Shown here: piece by piece, positions 41,652 to 52,732 of the stretch
How positions within the stretch are numbered: the first letter of the stretch is position 1
How the letters are laid out: every line of letters starts with the position of its first letter
Assembly: GCA_036924085.1 (NCBI GenBank)
Contig: JAVGWX010000009.1
Location: 57,888,331 to 57,952,330 of the forward strand
DNA length: 64,000 bases
Reading direction: 5' to 3'
From: Ariolimax columbianus
Lineage: Eukaryota; Mollusca; Gastropoda; Stylommatophora; Arionidae
Made by a program: the position numbers and the translations under genes
The notes under the pieces: model-generated
Database searches by the model: none
What the model saw: only the letters and a program-made list of their open reading frames with translations
Told to the model about the DNA's origin: nothing

Positions 41652-41900
41652 GTGCCAAAAAGCAAATGCAATTGCATACCAGCTTATTACCATTATTGAA
41701 ACACCCTAACATAAACATGTCCACAAAAATAATACTAATCAACAGTGTATTCATGCCAACTCTCTGCTACCAGTGCCAAACATGGACTTCTACAAAAACT
41801 CTAGAGAAAGGTCATGACATGTGAGATGAGATGCCTCCGGAAAACAATCAACATAACTAGGAGAGACAGAATGCGCAGCGAAGATGTGAAAAGAAAAGTT

Positions 41901-42050
41901 GAAGCCAGGCCCTGCTCTGAATATATTGATGAAGCCAGGCCCTGCTCTGAATATATTGATGAAGCCAGGCCCTGCTCTGAATATATTGATGAAGCCAGGC
42001 CCTGCTCTGAATATATTGATGAAGCCAGGCCCTGCTCTGAATATATTGAT
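41901..42050. repeat. 30-bp tandem repeat, five perfect units, inside LINE relic
   Basis: Five identical 30-bp units start 'gaagccaggccctgctctga' at 41901, 41931, 41961, 41991 and 42021. They encode ten residues (EARPCSEYID) in the relic frame. Confidence 0.98.
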
Positions 42051-42290
42051 GAAGGGAGAATCAATTGGTTCTGTCACCTAATGAGAGTGCACCCTGACCA
42101 ACTTTTATAACGCAGGAGGTTCAGGTTTTCACAACCGTGGCAGACCGAGAACTAGATGGATATGAAATGTTGCAGATATTCTAAATCGTCACGGGATAAT
42201 GACCACTTCAGCGACACGTCTGGCCCTTGGCAAGAAAACTACGGCTCCTCACAACATCTCACGACACAAGTGGATAAGACAAGACAAGAC

Positions 42291-42840
42291 AAAGGCATTG
42301 TGATGAAGGAGTACCTGATGCCATTCGTTCAATACTCACATTGTAAGATTACGTGGGCGTCTTGGTATGCACAGTTTTATTAAATTGTACCGATTTTGCG
42401 ATCGTACATGAAAAAATACAGAAAGAAGATGTTAAAATAATCTCCAACTAGATATATCGGATTAAAACAACCATACATTAAACAGAAATACGATCGTATC
42501 TTATGAAGGTTGAAAATAAATATGATAACATTCTGTGAGAAAGCGTCGAAGATTACAAAAAGGAAAGCATAGAAGAGAATGTAAACACTAAATGCGACTG
42601 TCTTCAATTAAAATAATTTTTTTTAAAATAAACAACACGAAAACAGCATATTCAATTTCAGTGGTAAAAGTAAAGTGAATGGGCGAAAAAAAGTAAAAGA
42701 CTAAAACACAAATTTAACAAATATAGAAATCCATTACATTGACTTTATATCAATGAGATAACATATAATGTTCCGACATGCAAAGGGACAGTAGCTGGAA
42801 TAAGAAATCAAAGATACAGATGCCAGGGAACGGGGAACTG
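42291..42840. other. AT-rich non-genic stretch
   Basis: A 75-codon hydrophobic minus frame at 42380-42607 is not supported as coding. Nothing else was seen. Confidence 0.35.
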
Positions 42841-42845
42841 GGACG

Positions 42846-43325
42846 CTAGTCTGGTCAGGCACAACATGCTGACTAGTTCGTTGAGTCAGGGTGAGTCACA
42901 ACATACTGACCAGGACGTCGAGTCAGGGTCAGGCACAACATACTGACCAGGACGTCGAGTCAGGGTCAGACACAATATACTGACCAGGACGTCGAGTCAG
43001 GATCAGACACAACATACTGACCAGGTCGTCAGGTCAGGGTCAGACACAATATACTGACCAAGACCACATCGCTCATTCATGTAGGGTTATCTGGAAACAG
43101 GATGTTTTAAACACAGATTGGCTAACGAGGTGTTGATCGACATGATCCACATAATAGGGGCGTCAAGCAAATGACACCAAACATAGCACAACAGGCTGGA
43201 CCACCTACATCAGCACGCTGGGGATATGGAAAGGATACTACAACCCGTTACCAGACTCCCTTTTCAGTGAGCACCAAAAAACTAACTCATGGTGGGCATT
43301 CAACAACAACAGCAACAACATAGAA
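42846..43325 (+). repeat. Family A element with a 5-unit array
   Basis: The 5' motif 'gacgctagtctggtcaggc' leads into about five 37-bp units ('cacaacatactgaccaggac', 'gtcgagtcagg') to about 43060. The 3' body ends 'ggtgggcattcaacaacaac'. The tail runs into CAACAA simple sequence. Confidence 0.85.
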
Positions 43326-43764
43326 CAACAACAACATAAAACAACACAAACAACATAAAACAGGAAAGAAGCACCGAATAAGAGCTATGGATCCAGAAAT
43401 AAATAAATTAACTATCAAACATTGCAAGACTGGCCCAAGGCAGATGATACTTTAAGAGCAAGAATGGAAACATCTTGTTCGATGAGAAAAAACATATCAA
43501 ACAGATGACCGAAATATAGGTGACCTGTTCTACGATGACATAGGTCATATGACATTAAACATCATTATTTAGTCACAGCGTTGCAAGCAAGTTGAGAAAC
43601 AGAGAAATAGAGAGCGATAACAGATACGAGCAAGAGGGAACAACATGCACTTATATAATAATTACAGCAGTGATTGAGACTCTGGAGGATATCGGTGAAA
43701 ATACGATAGGCGTTCTGTGTAATTACATCTAGAATACATGATCTGATAGTTTTGTCCATCACAA
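43326..43764. other. Non-genic stretch
   Basis: AAC-rich at its left, then nothing recognised. A 65-codon minus frame at 43565-43762 has a hydrophobic segment only. Confidence 0.35.
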
Positions 43765-44065
43765 GTGATGAAGACCACTCTCTTTGTTCAGCCGTGTGGA
43801 CAGTCGTATCTCTTGCTGTGTCCCCTGAAATGGGTGACTTGCGCGGAGATTTGGATTAAAGTGAGGAAGAAACTGCGCCTTTTGTCAACCTCACTCACAG
43901 AGCCTAAGCTACCTTTTGCCAGTGGCAAGACATTCATCGAGACGACTGGAGATAGCATAGGATGCAGATTTTGCCTCAGGGTTACCACCGAAGCCTTTCT
44001 GTAAACATGTAACCCGCAGGGTAGAAAGGTGGGAAGGCATCTAACGCAGTTTGTCGTGCCTTTTC
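43765..44065 (+). repeat. Dispersed repeat family Y, copy 2
   Basis: 'gatttggattaaagtgagga', 'agaaactgcgccttttgtca', 'acctcactc', 'ccagtggcaagaca' and 'gacgactggagatagcatag' match 35830-36130. Confidence 0.72.
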
Positions 44066-44699
44066 GATAACCACAAGAGGTCGTATGGACAACACTCAGC
44101 GTGTGAGTGAGTCTGGCATCTCTCCCAGCTGTATTCAGTTCATCATAGTAGCATCTAAAATTCCCACACGCCAAATTCGTGAAGGTGAACCGGCAGAACT
44201 AACCCGTGAGATACGACACAGGTATAACTAGTTTAAGCGTAGCGCCAGTCAGCCGGCGTCCAGACCAGGATAAACGGATGGAAGAAATCACAAAAAAAGA
44301 ACGAAATAACAAGTCCAGACGGAAAACAATTCCACGTATCCGTGAACACAAGTGTAAGTCGTCGACTAGTGTGAATTCCAGGCAAATCCGTGGTCTGGCG
44401 GCATCCATAATGATCCAAAACAGTAGAGAAATGTAGACTCGCAGCCAGTTACGGCGACATCTTTGCCAGATCTATGTACATCTAGAATACATGATCTATG
44501 TAAACGTCGCCCTGATTACATCATAATTTATAATTCTATCACAGAAACCGCGTCTAATCAAATGCTCATAGTTTAGAACAATCAGTCTGATGGGAAAATC
44601 TATTTCACAAATAAGATACTGCAAAAATTATACAGGAGAGAATTATCAGTAGAGTGGACAACGAAGCATAGGAGGAAGCATTTGACTTAAAACAGAATA
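44066..44699. other. Non-genic stretch
   Basis: Nothing recognised. Confidence 0.35.
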
Positions 44700-45390
44700 G
44701 GTCAGGTTAGGTCAGTTCAGGTCATCCCGTAACCGGTGAGATCGTTGGGGCACACATGAAGACATCCTCACAACACCACGCCACCATTCTCTGTCAGCGG
44801 CCGCTGTCTGTGTCTCTTCTGGTCGGAGATTGGTCCATTCTTTTATGTTGTCCTCCCACCTCTTTTTGGGACGGCCTCTTCGTCGTCTGCCTTGCAATTT
44901 TCCGTGGAGGATCGTATTTGCAAGACCATTTGATCTCGATATGTGAAAGTATCAAGCGAGTTTCCTTCTTTTGACAGTTGCCAAGAGGTCTTCAAAAGGT
45001 CCTATTGCTGTTGTAATTCTATCTCGTATTTCCCCATTTGTATCTCGATCATTTGGAGCACTTCGATGATTGTGAGCCTCTCATATACCAAGGATGTTTC
45101 ACCGGTAGCTCTCCATCTCGTGCGTTAGCTCAATGATTTTGCCACATGGGTTCAGTGTTCTAACATTCCGCGTTCCTATTGTGAGCTTGTCTTTCCTCAG
45201 TTTGATGGTTCCATTAGTAGCACATCTATCACCTCCGACCTGGTGTGGGACGGCAGGCGCGGTCATAGTTAACCCGGGCTGCGACCGAGTCGGTATATTT
45301 GATTGTGGTTGTGTCTTCATAGGTGAATCTTGGGCGGTTGTCTCTTGGCGGAGCCCATCTCCTGTCCAAGCCAGTGCTGGCGAACAAACA
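44700..45390 (-). mobile_element. LINE relic: endonuclease start joined to C-terminal end
   Basis: On the minus strand, about 45320-45100 gives 'KLRKDKLTIGTRNVRTLNPC' and 'GKIIELTHEMESYR', the amino-terminal endonuclease block (usually IGTWNVRTL). About 44900-44710 gives 'LQGRRRRGRPKKRWEDNIKE', 'WTNL' and 'CVPQRSHRLRDDLN', the extreme carboxy end. Most of the endonuclease and the entire RT are missing, so this is an internal-deletion copy. The 3' end with repeated 'gttcag'-type sequence at 44698-44722 matches the relic at 14455-14830. Confidence 0.8.
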
Positions 45391-45759
45391 TAATAAGATA
45401 AGTGATATTCTCAATGAGGATGCTAGAAGAAGAAAAAATTCACAGAAAAGCTATTTGTATAAACAAACAAAACTTAAAAAACAGAATTAAAAAAAAACAC
45501 CAACACAAAACAGCGATGCCCAGAATCAATATATGTAATCACCAACAAAACCACAATTTTGACAAAGTAGATATAACATCAGTATTCTCAATTGACAATG
45601 TAGAAAAAGAGAATGGAAAGTATTTTAAATAGCTATGATCTACCATACACATTTCTGGCCGCTGTATAATTGAAATCAAACGAACATTTGCAATTGATAT
45701 ACACGAACTGTTACAAATGTAACATGTCTAGCAAAACAAAGGTAAGCAGACAAGGATGA
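45391..45759. other. AT-rich non-genic stretch
   Basis: Nothing recognised. Confidence 0.35.
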
Positions 45760-46180
45760 ACCTGACCAGGGTAGGAATTTTCCCAGAGGCGACATACGGT
45801 TGTGAGAAATGAACATTAAACAAATCAATTTCGTAAAAAATATCACATCTCTTGAAATGAAGAGTTACAGATGAACGCTGAAATTATCTTGGAGAAAAAG
45901 AAAGGTGAATATAGAAATTGTGCTATCGCTGCATCTTACATATGATTGGCTCATGGACAACACCACACGAAAAAAAAAGACATACGTTTTGGTCATGTGA
46001 AGAAACATACCGGTCTGGAAGGGGTGATACTTGGGACATTGTTTCTGGAAGAAAGAGAAGAGGACGGCTTCGACGAAGGGGACATTGCGGACAGTTATAC
46101 GATGTCTTTGCATGGCGCGGACTGACTCGCCCTAAACCGACATGCATACAGAGCCGTCGTGACAAACACTGCGTCGGGGA
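45760..46180 (+). mobile_element. Decayed LINE, C-terminal domain
   Basis: Pieces in changing frames give 'LKLSWRKRKVNIEI', 'RFGHVKKHTGLEG' and 'GRKRRGRLRRR'. They correspond to the I.W.., FGHV.RH.GLE and RRGR..RR blocks better kept at 46.9-47.4 kb. Several frameshifts are present. Confidence 0.6.
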
Positions 46181-46529
46181 AAGAATGTCACATGGCAAGA
46201 ACACTAACTCAACATCGACATTTATTTTTGGTCGAGTTATCTTCGCGTTGCCAATGTAAGTCCAGTTGATTGGGTGCACTCTTCCTCTATATATCACTAG
46301 GTCTTCATCTGTTGTACACTAGGTCTTTCTATGTTTGTCACCTGATGTTCTTAGACCTATTGTTATTTTTTTCCTTGTGGATTCCAGTCCATGGCTTTCT
46401 GATTGTTAGACGTTTCTCTAGCCCATCAAATTTTAATATCTTTAGTTTCCCCCCAAAAGTTGTCGTCGAATGGGCGAATTGAAGTCGGATGAATAAACAC
46501 CGCTTGCCACTGCCGCTGTCCGAGTATCT

Positions 46530-47395
46530 GGGCAAACATCAGATTGGTTTACAGTACATAAGGGAGTAAGACAGGAATGTATCCTCTCACCTTATCTATA
46601 CAACATATATGCGGAATGTATAATGAGAAATGTTCGAGAGGACAAGAACATCGAAAGTTTCGACCGATTTACGATTGGGGGGTACGAGATTCCAGATTTA
46701 CGATACGCAGATGACACAGTGATACTATCAAGAAGTGCAGAAGGGCTAGAGCAGCTACTTTCAGCCGTAAATGGACACAGTAAAGATCAAAATCTGTTTA
46801 TAAACATAAATAAAACAAAGGTAATGACCACGGACAAAACAAAATGTCAGCTCGAAAGAAATAAGAAGTCATGGCAATGCAGACACTGAATAGCCCGAAG
46901 AAATTATGGCAGAGCACCACAACAACATGATAAAAGTAAAAGTCTTGAGAGCCTGTGTTTTTCATGTGGCAGCTAATGGCTGCGAATCATGGATGATTAC
47001 CAAAACTTCTAGATAAAGAATCGAATTCTTCGAGTCAAAATGTTACAGAAAGATCCTTAGAATACTCTGGAAAGAGAAAAAGACAAATGTAGAAATTCGG
47101 CAAGAGTTGAGCATAGATGAGAACTGGTTTATCAATTTCATTTTGGCTAGAAAATGCAAATACTTCGGTCACATCAAGAGACACAACGGTCTCGAGAGGA
47201 CAGTGATGGAGGGTATGGTGCCAGGCAAAAGAGGAAGGGGTAGACCAAGAAGACGATGGCACCAAGATATCCAGGAATGCCTGGTTATGACTATGGCGGA
47301 GGCTGGAGTTTTGGCAAGGGAACGAGTTTTTTTCTTTTTCAAACAGACTGTAATGGAAGCGACGTTCTATAAAAGACATGCTACATGATGATGCC
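46530..47395 (+). mobile_element. LINE relic: RT palm through C-terminus
   Basis: From 46530 one frame reads 'GQTSDWFTVHKGVRQECILS', 'PYLYNIYAECIMRNVREDKN', then 'IPDLRYADDTVILSRSAEGL' with an intact YADD active site, and 'NINKTKVMTTDKTK' to a stop at 46889. After a break, 'VLRACVFHVAANGCESW', 'KCYRKILRILWKEKKTNVEI', 'KCKYFGHIKRHNGLERTVME' and 'GKRGRGRPRRRWHQDIQECL' follow. This is the typical order of an animal LINE polyprotein of RTE-like or a related type. It is 5' truncated with an internal gap, and no endonuclease remains. Confidence 0.88.
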
Positions 47396-47849
47396 ACTGC
47401 AGTCACTATACCGTGTGCATACTAAATTTGTTAAAATTCCATCCTAATGGAAAACAAAATAGCCTGCGTCTTACCGTAATCTCAAGACGTTTAGACTTGA
47501 CCAGGGCACTACTGTTCAAACTACTTAGCCCGTCGCTTTTCGTCGATTGTTATTGCCTGTCGGTAATACCCAGTCACCGGAATGACATTTCGACAAGAAA
47601 TCACCATCATGTCGTGACACTTACTCACACTATATCGTGGTTTCCAAGTAATGAGTTCACTTGTGGACTGGGAAAATGGCGTTACCGTTTTATAATGATG
47701 TATCAATTCAGAGTTCATATATTAATTTCAGCATTGGCTTGCTGACATCTAAACTTGGTTATATTTTATGGCTCCATTATCTTTACGGTTCAAGTCTTGT
47801 CATCTGTCGACTGGCAGAAGGGTCTTAACTTTCGCTACGTGCACGCTAG
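47396..47849. other. Non-genic stretch
   Basis: Nothing recognised. Confidence 0.35.
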
Positions 47850-48540
47850 CGAGTTTGTTGATCAGACTAAGTTAGTCTGGGTCAGGTGTAACATATTGAG
47901 TAAAACTCTGCCTATGTTTGTCCCGGTCATGTGAAACATACTGAACAAGATCCTACTGTGTTAGACCGGGTCAGGTGAAACACACTGAATAAGACCTTAC
48001 CTATGTTAGTCTGGTTCAGGTGAAACATATTGAACAAGACCTTACCTATGTCAGTCCGGGTCAGGTGAAATATATTGAACAAGACCTTACCTATGTTAGT
48101 CCTGGTCAGGTGAAACATACTGAACAAAACTTTACCTATGTTAGTTCGGGTCAGGTGAAACATACCGAACAAGGCCTTACCTATGTTAGTCCGGTGCAGG
48201 TGAAATATACTGAACAAGACCTTACCTATGTTAGTCCGGTGCAGGTGAAATATACTGAACCAGACCTTACCTATGTTAGTCTGGTGCAGGTGAAACATGC
48301 TGGGCAGGACCCAACCTCACTTACTTGCTATGTTCCTGGAATCAACCTGGGAATCCACATGATCTCCGTAGTAGTGAACGTCTCGCAGATGAAGCCAAGC
48401 CTAACAGTACCAGGAAGGTCCCAGACCCACCTTCAACTGTAAGTTGGATGTTTGTGGAAAGCTTCTATAATCCGCCACTTTATGTCCCCATTTTGTCGGC
48501 GCGCACAAAAATTTAACTTCATTGTGAACATTTAACATCA
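47850..48540 (+). repeat. Family A element with a 45-bp array
   Basis: About ten units of about 45 bp run from 47850 to 48300. Each has 'tgaacaagaccttacctatg', 'ttagtccgg' and 'caggtgaaacata', and so is longer than units in other copies by an inserted 'ccttacc'-type block. The 3' body follows with 'gatctccgtagtagtgaacg', 'gcagatgaagccaag' and 'cgcgcacaaaa', ending 'aacatcagcagcag'. The plus frame of 140 codons is repeat-driven. Confidence 0.85.
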
Positions 48541-48579
48541 GCAGCAGTACTCACTGACATTTCAAAGAAGACGGACACG

Positions 48580-49040
48580 GTTCAAGGTACCCATACTCGG
48601 GAAGGAGAACATGAACAATATTGTGACAACGGGAGCATACGAGGGTATTGGAAGCAGAAGAAGACAGATCAACAATAAAAAAGCACCAAACAAACAAATG
48701 GCACGGTACAATGGATGGGAAAATGGAGAGTTGAAATTGCTGAATTGTTCAAACGACACATGGTTTTTGGAATGTACTGATGGTCAGTGCCACTCGGCAA
48801 GGCACTTGATGATGCTAAGTTGGGTATTATTTCTAGAGCTTTCTCTTATATCCAGAAGACCACTCCACGCTCGTATGACGGATTTCTACAGACCGGATGA
48901 AGAAAGGGATTTTGTTTTTGCCCTTAAAAAGTTGATCAGGTGTGGTGGTCACTGGCCACTTTGCCAGTCCCTGACTAAGAAGTATAGAAAGAATGTCGGG
49001 GCGTACAATGCCATGGCTAGTGTCCTTCTACACTAGGTTG
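48580..49040 (+). other. 141-codon open frame, unrecognised, possible LINE tail at its start
   Basis: The frame 48611-49036 starts 'MNNIVTTGAYEGIGSRRRQI', which weakly resembles the 'G..SRGRQR' block near the carboxy end of RTE-type LINEs. The remainder ('RRPLHARMTDFYRPDEERDF') matches nothing I know. No splice or promoter signal is evident. It may be chance. Confidence 0.25.
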
Positions 49041-49345
49041 GTCGTAGTACACTGTTAGGCGCCACTAACGACATTTTGTCAGTGGGGTAGTGAACCTATT
49101 CTCGTCTCTGCTACCTACACACTTCTCCCAGAAGCCACTCAACAACAGAAGGGTATAACACGTTTTGTTCACGGATTGTATTCATATTTTTGGAGACTCA
49201 AAAGTGTTGGTGAGAAAAAAGTGAAATCTAGAAAGAATTGTGTTTGATGCGGTGAGGGTTGAGGGAATGGGAGATAATACGTGTTTTGTGTTGATGTGAT
49301 TATTGAGAATAGCAAATGTTCATTGATATGTCATTTTTAACTTGG

Positions 49346-49367
49346 GGGGGGGGGGGGGGGGGGGGGT
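49346..49367. repeat. Poly-G run
   Basis: About 22 consecutive G residues on the plus strand. Confidence 0.97.
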
Positions 49368-49403
49368 GACTGTAAATGTTGCTAGAAATCGATGTTGACG
49401 TTA

Positions 49404-49496
49404 GTGGTGAATGCTTGGAATTCATTGCCACATGATGTAGCGGTGGCAGGAACAATTAATGCATTTACGAGTAGATTGGCTGCGCATAGGTTTTAG
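49404..49496 (+). mobile_element. LINE C-terminal scrap (VVNAWNSLP motif)
   Basis: The frame 'VVNAWNSLPHDVAVAGTINA' and 'FTSRLAAHRF' to a stop is the usual carboxy-terminal ending of CR1/L2-type LINE ORFs (VVN.WN.LP...V.A.S...FK..L). Nothing upstream could be joined to it. Confidence 0.65.
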
Positions 49497-49576
49497 AGCA
49501 AGAAAATGTAAAATAATCTGGAGAGTCTTCTAAACCAGTACGTTCACGAGCAGGAGGCTCTCTTCTCTTACCTCAC

Positions 49577-50395
49577 TCTGTTTCATTTCTTCTTCTTCTT
49601 CTTCGTACGCAGTCAGACAGTAACCATTATTTTTTCGAAAAAAGCGGCGGTCATCCTGAGGCTCTCGCCACTGCCATAGAGCTTGTCTTGCAGTTCCACT
49701 GGTAATGGCCACATCTGCTCTCTCTGATCCTCGTATGTCGGGCAGTTCTGCAGCAGATGTTCAGCGGTCATTTTACCAGTACCGCACGGGCATTCGTCGG
49801 TACACCCTATCTTCAATTTGTTGAATAGGTGGTACCTCAGTCTGTTGTGGCCAGTGCGAAGCCTGAAGACAACGACCTGCTCTCTTCAGTTCAACTGGTA
49901 ATAGGCATCGTTTTTGGTGTAACCAGTATGTTCGGTTTCCCATTTGTTCATGTATCTGGCTTTGATAAGCCGTTTTGACTCTTCGTACGTCATATTGGTA
50001 TCTGTTTGTGGTAGTCTTGCACCTTCTTTTGCCAGTCTGTCTGCCTCCTCGTTGCCTTGGATGTTGCAGTGTGACGGAACCCACTGTACCACTACCCTTT
50101 TTGGTGCGGACTGCTGGCACAGTTTGCAGAGTGCTGCTCTTAAGTCATTGAGCTCAGTGTTTTTCTGGCTTTTTAGCGCTGTGACTACGGCGAGAGCATC
50201 TGTCAGCAGGACTATATGGCTCTCATTTTCACTGTGTGTCACCATTTCTTCCACTGCCGCCCTCAGTGCCTCTGCCTCCGCTCTGAAATTGCTTGTGTAC
50301 TTACCAGTAGCGAATGACAGTGTTATTTTTCTGCCATTTCGTAGGTTCAGGAATGCTCCTGCTCCTCCGTTCTGTGTAGTGTTTCTGTTTCATTT
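49577..50395. repeat. Target-site duplications bracketing LINE copy 3
   Basis: TCTGTTTCATTT (12 bp) at 49577-49588 and 50384-50395, with different bases outside. Confidence 0.92.
49589..50383 (-). mobile_element. 5'-truncated copy 3 of the 9-kb LINE family
   Basis: The minus strand carries most of RNase H, without its first Asp region, through to the Cys/His motif and GAA tail. It is nearly identical to the 9-kb copy. It keeps the 9 nt missing there (residues IVLL before the catalytic 'TDALAV', about 50205-50215). Its frame is broken by a CGA-to-TGA change at about 49889 ('YYQLN' then stop), a CpG transition. The 795-bp length and perfect duplication indicate a recent truncated insertion. 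Confidence 0.95.
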
Positions 50396-50690
50396 GACTC
50401 TATCCTACAGTCACACTCTTGCACAACTTTCACACGCGCCCTCATGGTGAGGCCCTTCCATTGCACTTTGGTTAGGCTAGCTTCTGAGGGCGCACAAACC
50501 TAGCATAGATACATACAGACGCACACATTAATCCAAACACTGGTTTATTCGTCCTGATATCGCCCAAGGACTACGGTCTGGAGTGGAAAATGGCGCGCCT
50601 CCGCCAGTAGAAACTAGTGAGGCAAACATCTAAGCAACAACAATAAACCATTATAGAGACGTTAAGTTAAGTTAAGCTTTACTTAAATGC
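50396..50690. other. Non-genic stretch
   Basis: Nothing recognised. Confidence 0.35.
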
Positions 50691-50704
50691 CAGTTCAGTG
50701 TTAG

Positions 50705-50955
50705 GTCTACTAACAACATGAAAAGGTATACGAACAACATGAGAATATATGCTAACAACATGAGAAGATATACGAACAACATGAGAAGATATACGAACAG
50801 CATGAGAAAATCTAAGAACAACAATAGAAGATGTACTAACATTATTAGATAGTATACGAACAACATGAGATAATCTACGAACAACAATAGAAGATATACT
50901 AACATCATTAGATAGTATACGAACAACATGAGAAGATATATGAACAACAAATACA
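50705..50955. repeat. 21-bp minisatellite, about 12 units
   Basis: The unit is 'tgagaagatatacgaacaac' plus 'a', with variants (agaagatgtactaacatta, gataatcta). A repeat-driven minus frame of 157 codons (50672-51145) runs over it. Confidence 0.88.
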
Positions 50956-50969
50956 CGAGGAAGAAGGAG

Positions 50970-51060
50970 CTCAGTGCCCTGGGTGGCATAACGAACCGGT
51001 TAGAGACACGATTCACAATCATAACTTGATTGTGTACCGATTCATGACACAGCAAAGTCA
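50970..51060 (+). other. tRNA-like head, possible SINE family S1 fragment
   Basis: 'tgggtggcataacgaaccgg' and 'ttagagacacgattcacaat' parallel 'ggcctagtgg..cacggctcacaatc' of the SINE at 54748. The B box is not clear. Confidence 0.35.
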
Positions 51061-52732
51061 AAACCCTATTGGAAGTTTCCCCTGACAAAATTCGCGCTGA
51101 ATACTGCTGCACTAGTCCGTTATGGTAACATACAGTAAAACACAATCTGCCTCAGGAAGCTAGGCGAACTAACACAACAACAAAAAACACAGTAAAGAAC
51201 ATTGTGCAACGCAACTCAGCTTATAAAGACTACACCATTCATGACTTTAGTTTGATCGATTGATGTTCAGGTGGGATGCCAAACGAAGAAGATGCAAACG
51301 TGTATAATGATATTTACAGTCAGCTTCATACAGCATTTCTGTTTTGTTTGTGGCAAACATACCAGCAATCTTCTGCGATCTCGTGTTTCTACTTGCCGTG
51401 TCGATCATCTGACTCCTTATTGAAACAGCAATAATTGGGTCACTGGAGCTTACAATACAACGACAGGGCAACTGTATAGTGTTTTATTTGTGGGACCAAT
51501 CAATCAATTTTTAGTGTTTGTTTGTTCAACTTGACGACTCAGTGCGGAGCATGTCTTCAGCGAATGTCCGCCGGTTGTATCGATCACGTGTCAGTAGTGT
51601 CGACGGTGCACCAGCGTATTCCAGGCTTGTCTCCATTTTACATCTTTAAGTGGGACGATGTCTGTTCCTTATTAATCGTACTTTCGTGATGCCGTAGCAG
51701 AGTCTGCCTAATAATGCTATCAGAACCATTCATCAAGATCTGACCTATCTATCTCTATATCCATCGCCATACTTCATGTACCACTGGACAGCAATCGCAT
51801 AGTGCAAGTAAAACACTATTAAATACATACTTCATTGCTTGCTTTGTGCCAATGGCGATTGTATGCTTCTATTGAAATCACCAAGGCAAGAACATATACA
51901 TACTTTATAGCTCTATATTTCTGTTGAAGAGATTTTACAATGTCATTCTAATTCAAATATGTGATTTCCTTCATTTTGTTATTTCTGCTCATAATGCAGA
52001 CTTTGAGTTGGTGATATTTGTTAAAGCTGTTAAATAGTACCTGGAACAAAGAGTGAACAACCTTAACTTGGCTTTTGTGAAGACCCTAATACACTCACAA
52101 TTTTAAGGATGTGCCCCGTGTGAATTTGTATAGATATCTCGTACGAAACGAAGAACTTGTGTCAAAAATAGAACACTCTGAAAAAAGAATTTCTAAATAG
52201 CTAGTCTCAAAACTATTCTGTAAGTTTATATTGATGTTGAATGTAATGGTTACTGGTTGTTGTGTTTTTCTTTCGTGTATATTTGAAATTTAGTTGTTTT
52301 TTTTTTTTAAATGGCCTCTTATGAATTCATTTAAAGTGGTTTGTTCCCCTTTTTCGAAACTAAATAGCATGTCCTTTGCAGAACGTCGATTCTTACAACC
52401 GCCACTTATTTGGCTGTTGTGAGTTTCTTGGAAGTTAACCCGACATGACCGTTGTCCGTTTGTGTGGATTTCTATTTCTCCTATTTGAACCAACTTCCCC
52501 ATGTACAGAGGTTTTACTAGTGCGACCTGCTAATCTATCATATTTTGTGACCTTATCGACATGTCATTCAAAAGCTTGTTCCAATAAAAAAACAAGTTTT
52601 TACATATTTATTTGCATCGACATCGGGATCAGTCGCATTAGACCAGACACTCTCCACGGAGCTCCAAGGGATAAAAAGGTAATCTTTCCAGGCTGCCCTT
52701 CTAAAAACCCTAGCTCATGTGACGATTGAAGT
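51061..52732. other. Non-genic stretch with unrecognised small frames
   Basis: Minus 51247-51471 (74 codons) and plus 52445-52729 (94 codons, hydrophobic start and several Cys) are open, but match no family I know and have no gene-like context. The plus frame ends just where a LINE RNase H relic begins, so it may be decayed LINE sequence. Confidence 0.3.

Larger units (their letters stand above)
41344..42290 (+). mobile_element. LINE relic: RT palm to C-terminus, with internal tandem expansions
   Basis: The plus strand starts near the RT active site ('FADH' in place of the usual FADD, about 41346), then 'EDDLQQHRTAFNSVCERYSM' and 'ITINGIKIKQVQ'. A stop is followed by 'FKCLGSVFTPDGG'. The rest is 'KANAIAYQL', 'MPTLCYQCQTW', 'EMRCLRKTINITRRDRM', 'RPCSEYID' and 'INWFCHLMRVHPDQL', and lastly 'DILNRHG' to a (GACAA)-type tail. 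The order is that of RTE-like or related LINE polyproteins. Stops and frameshifts make it dead. A 57-bp segment is doubled at 41538-41651 and a 30-bp segment is present five times at 41901-42050, both multiples of three. Confidence 0.88.

Noticed and set aside
52445..52729. Secreted Cys-rich small protein
   Set aside because: A hydrophobic start and some cysteines are not enough. It runs straight into a decayed LINE region and matches no family I know.
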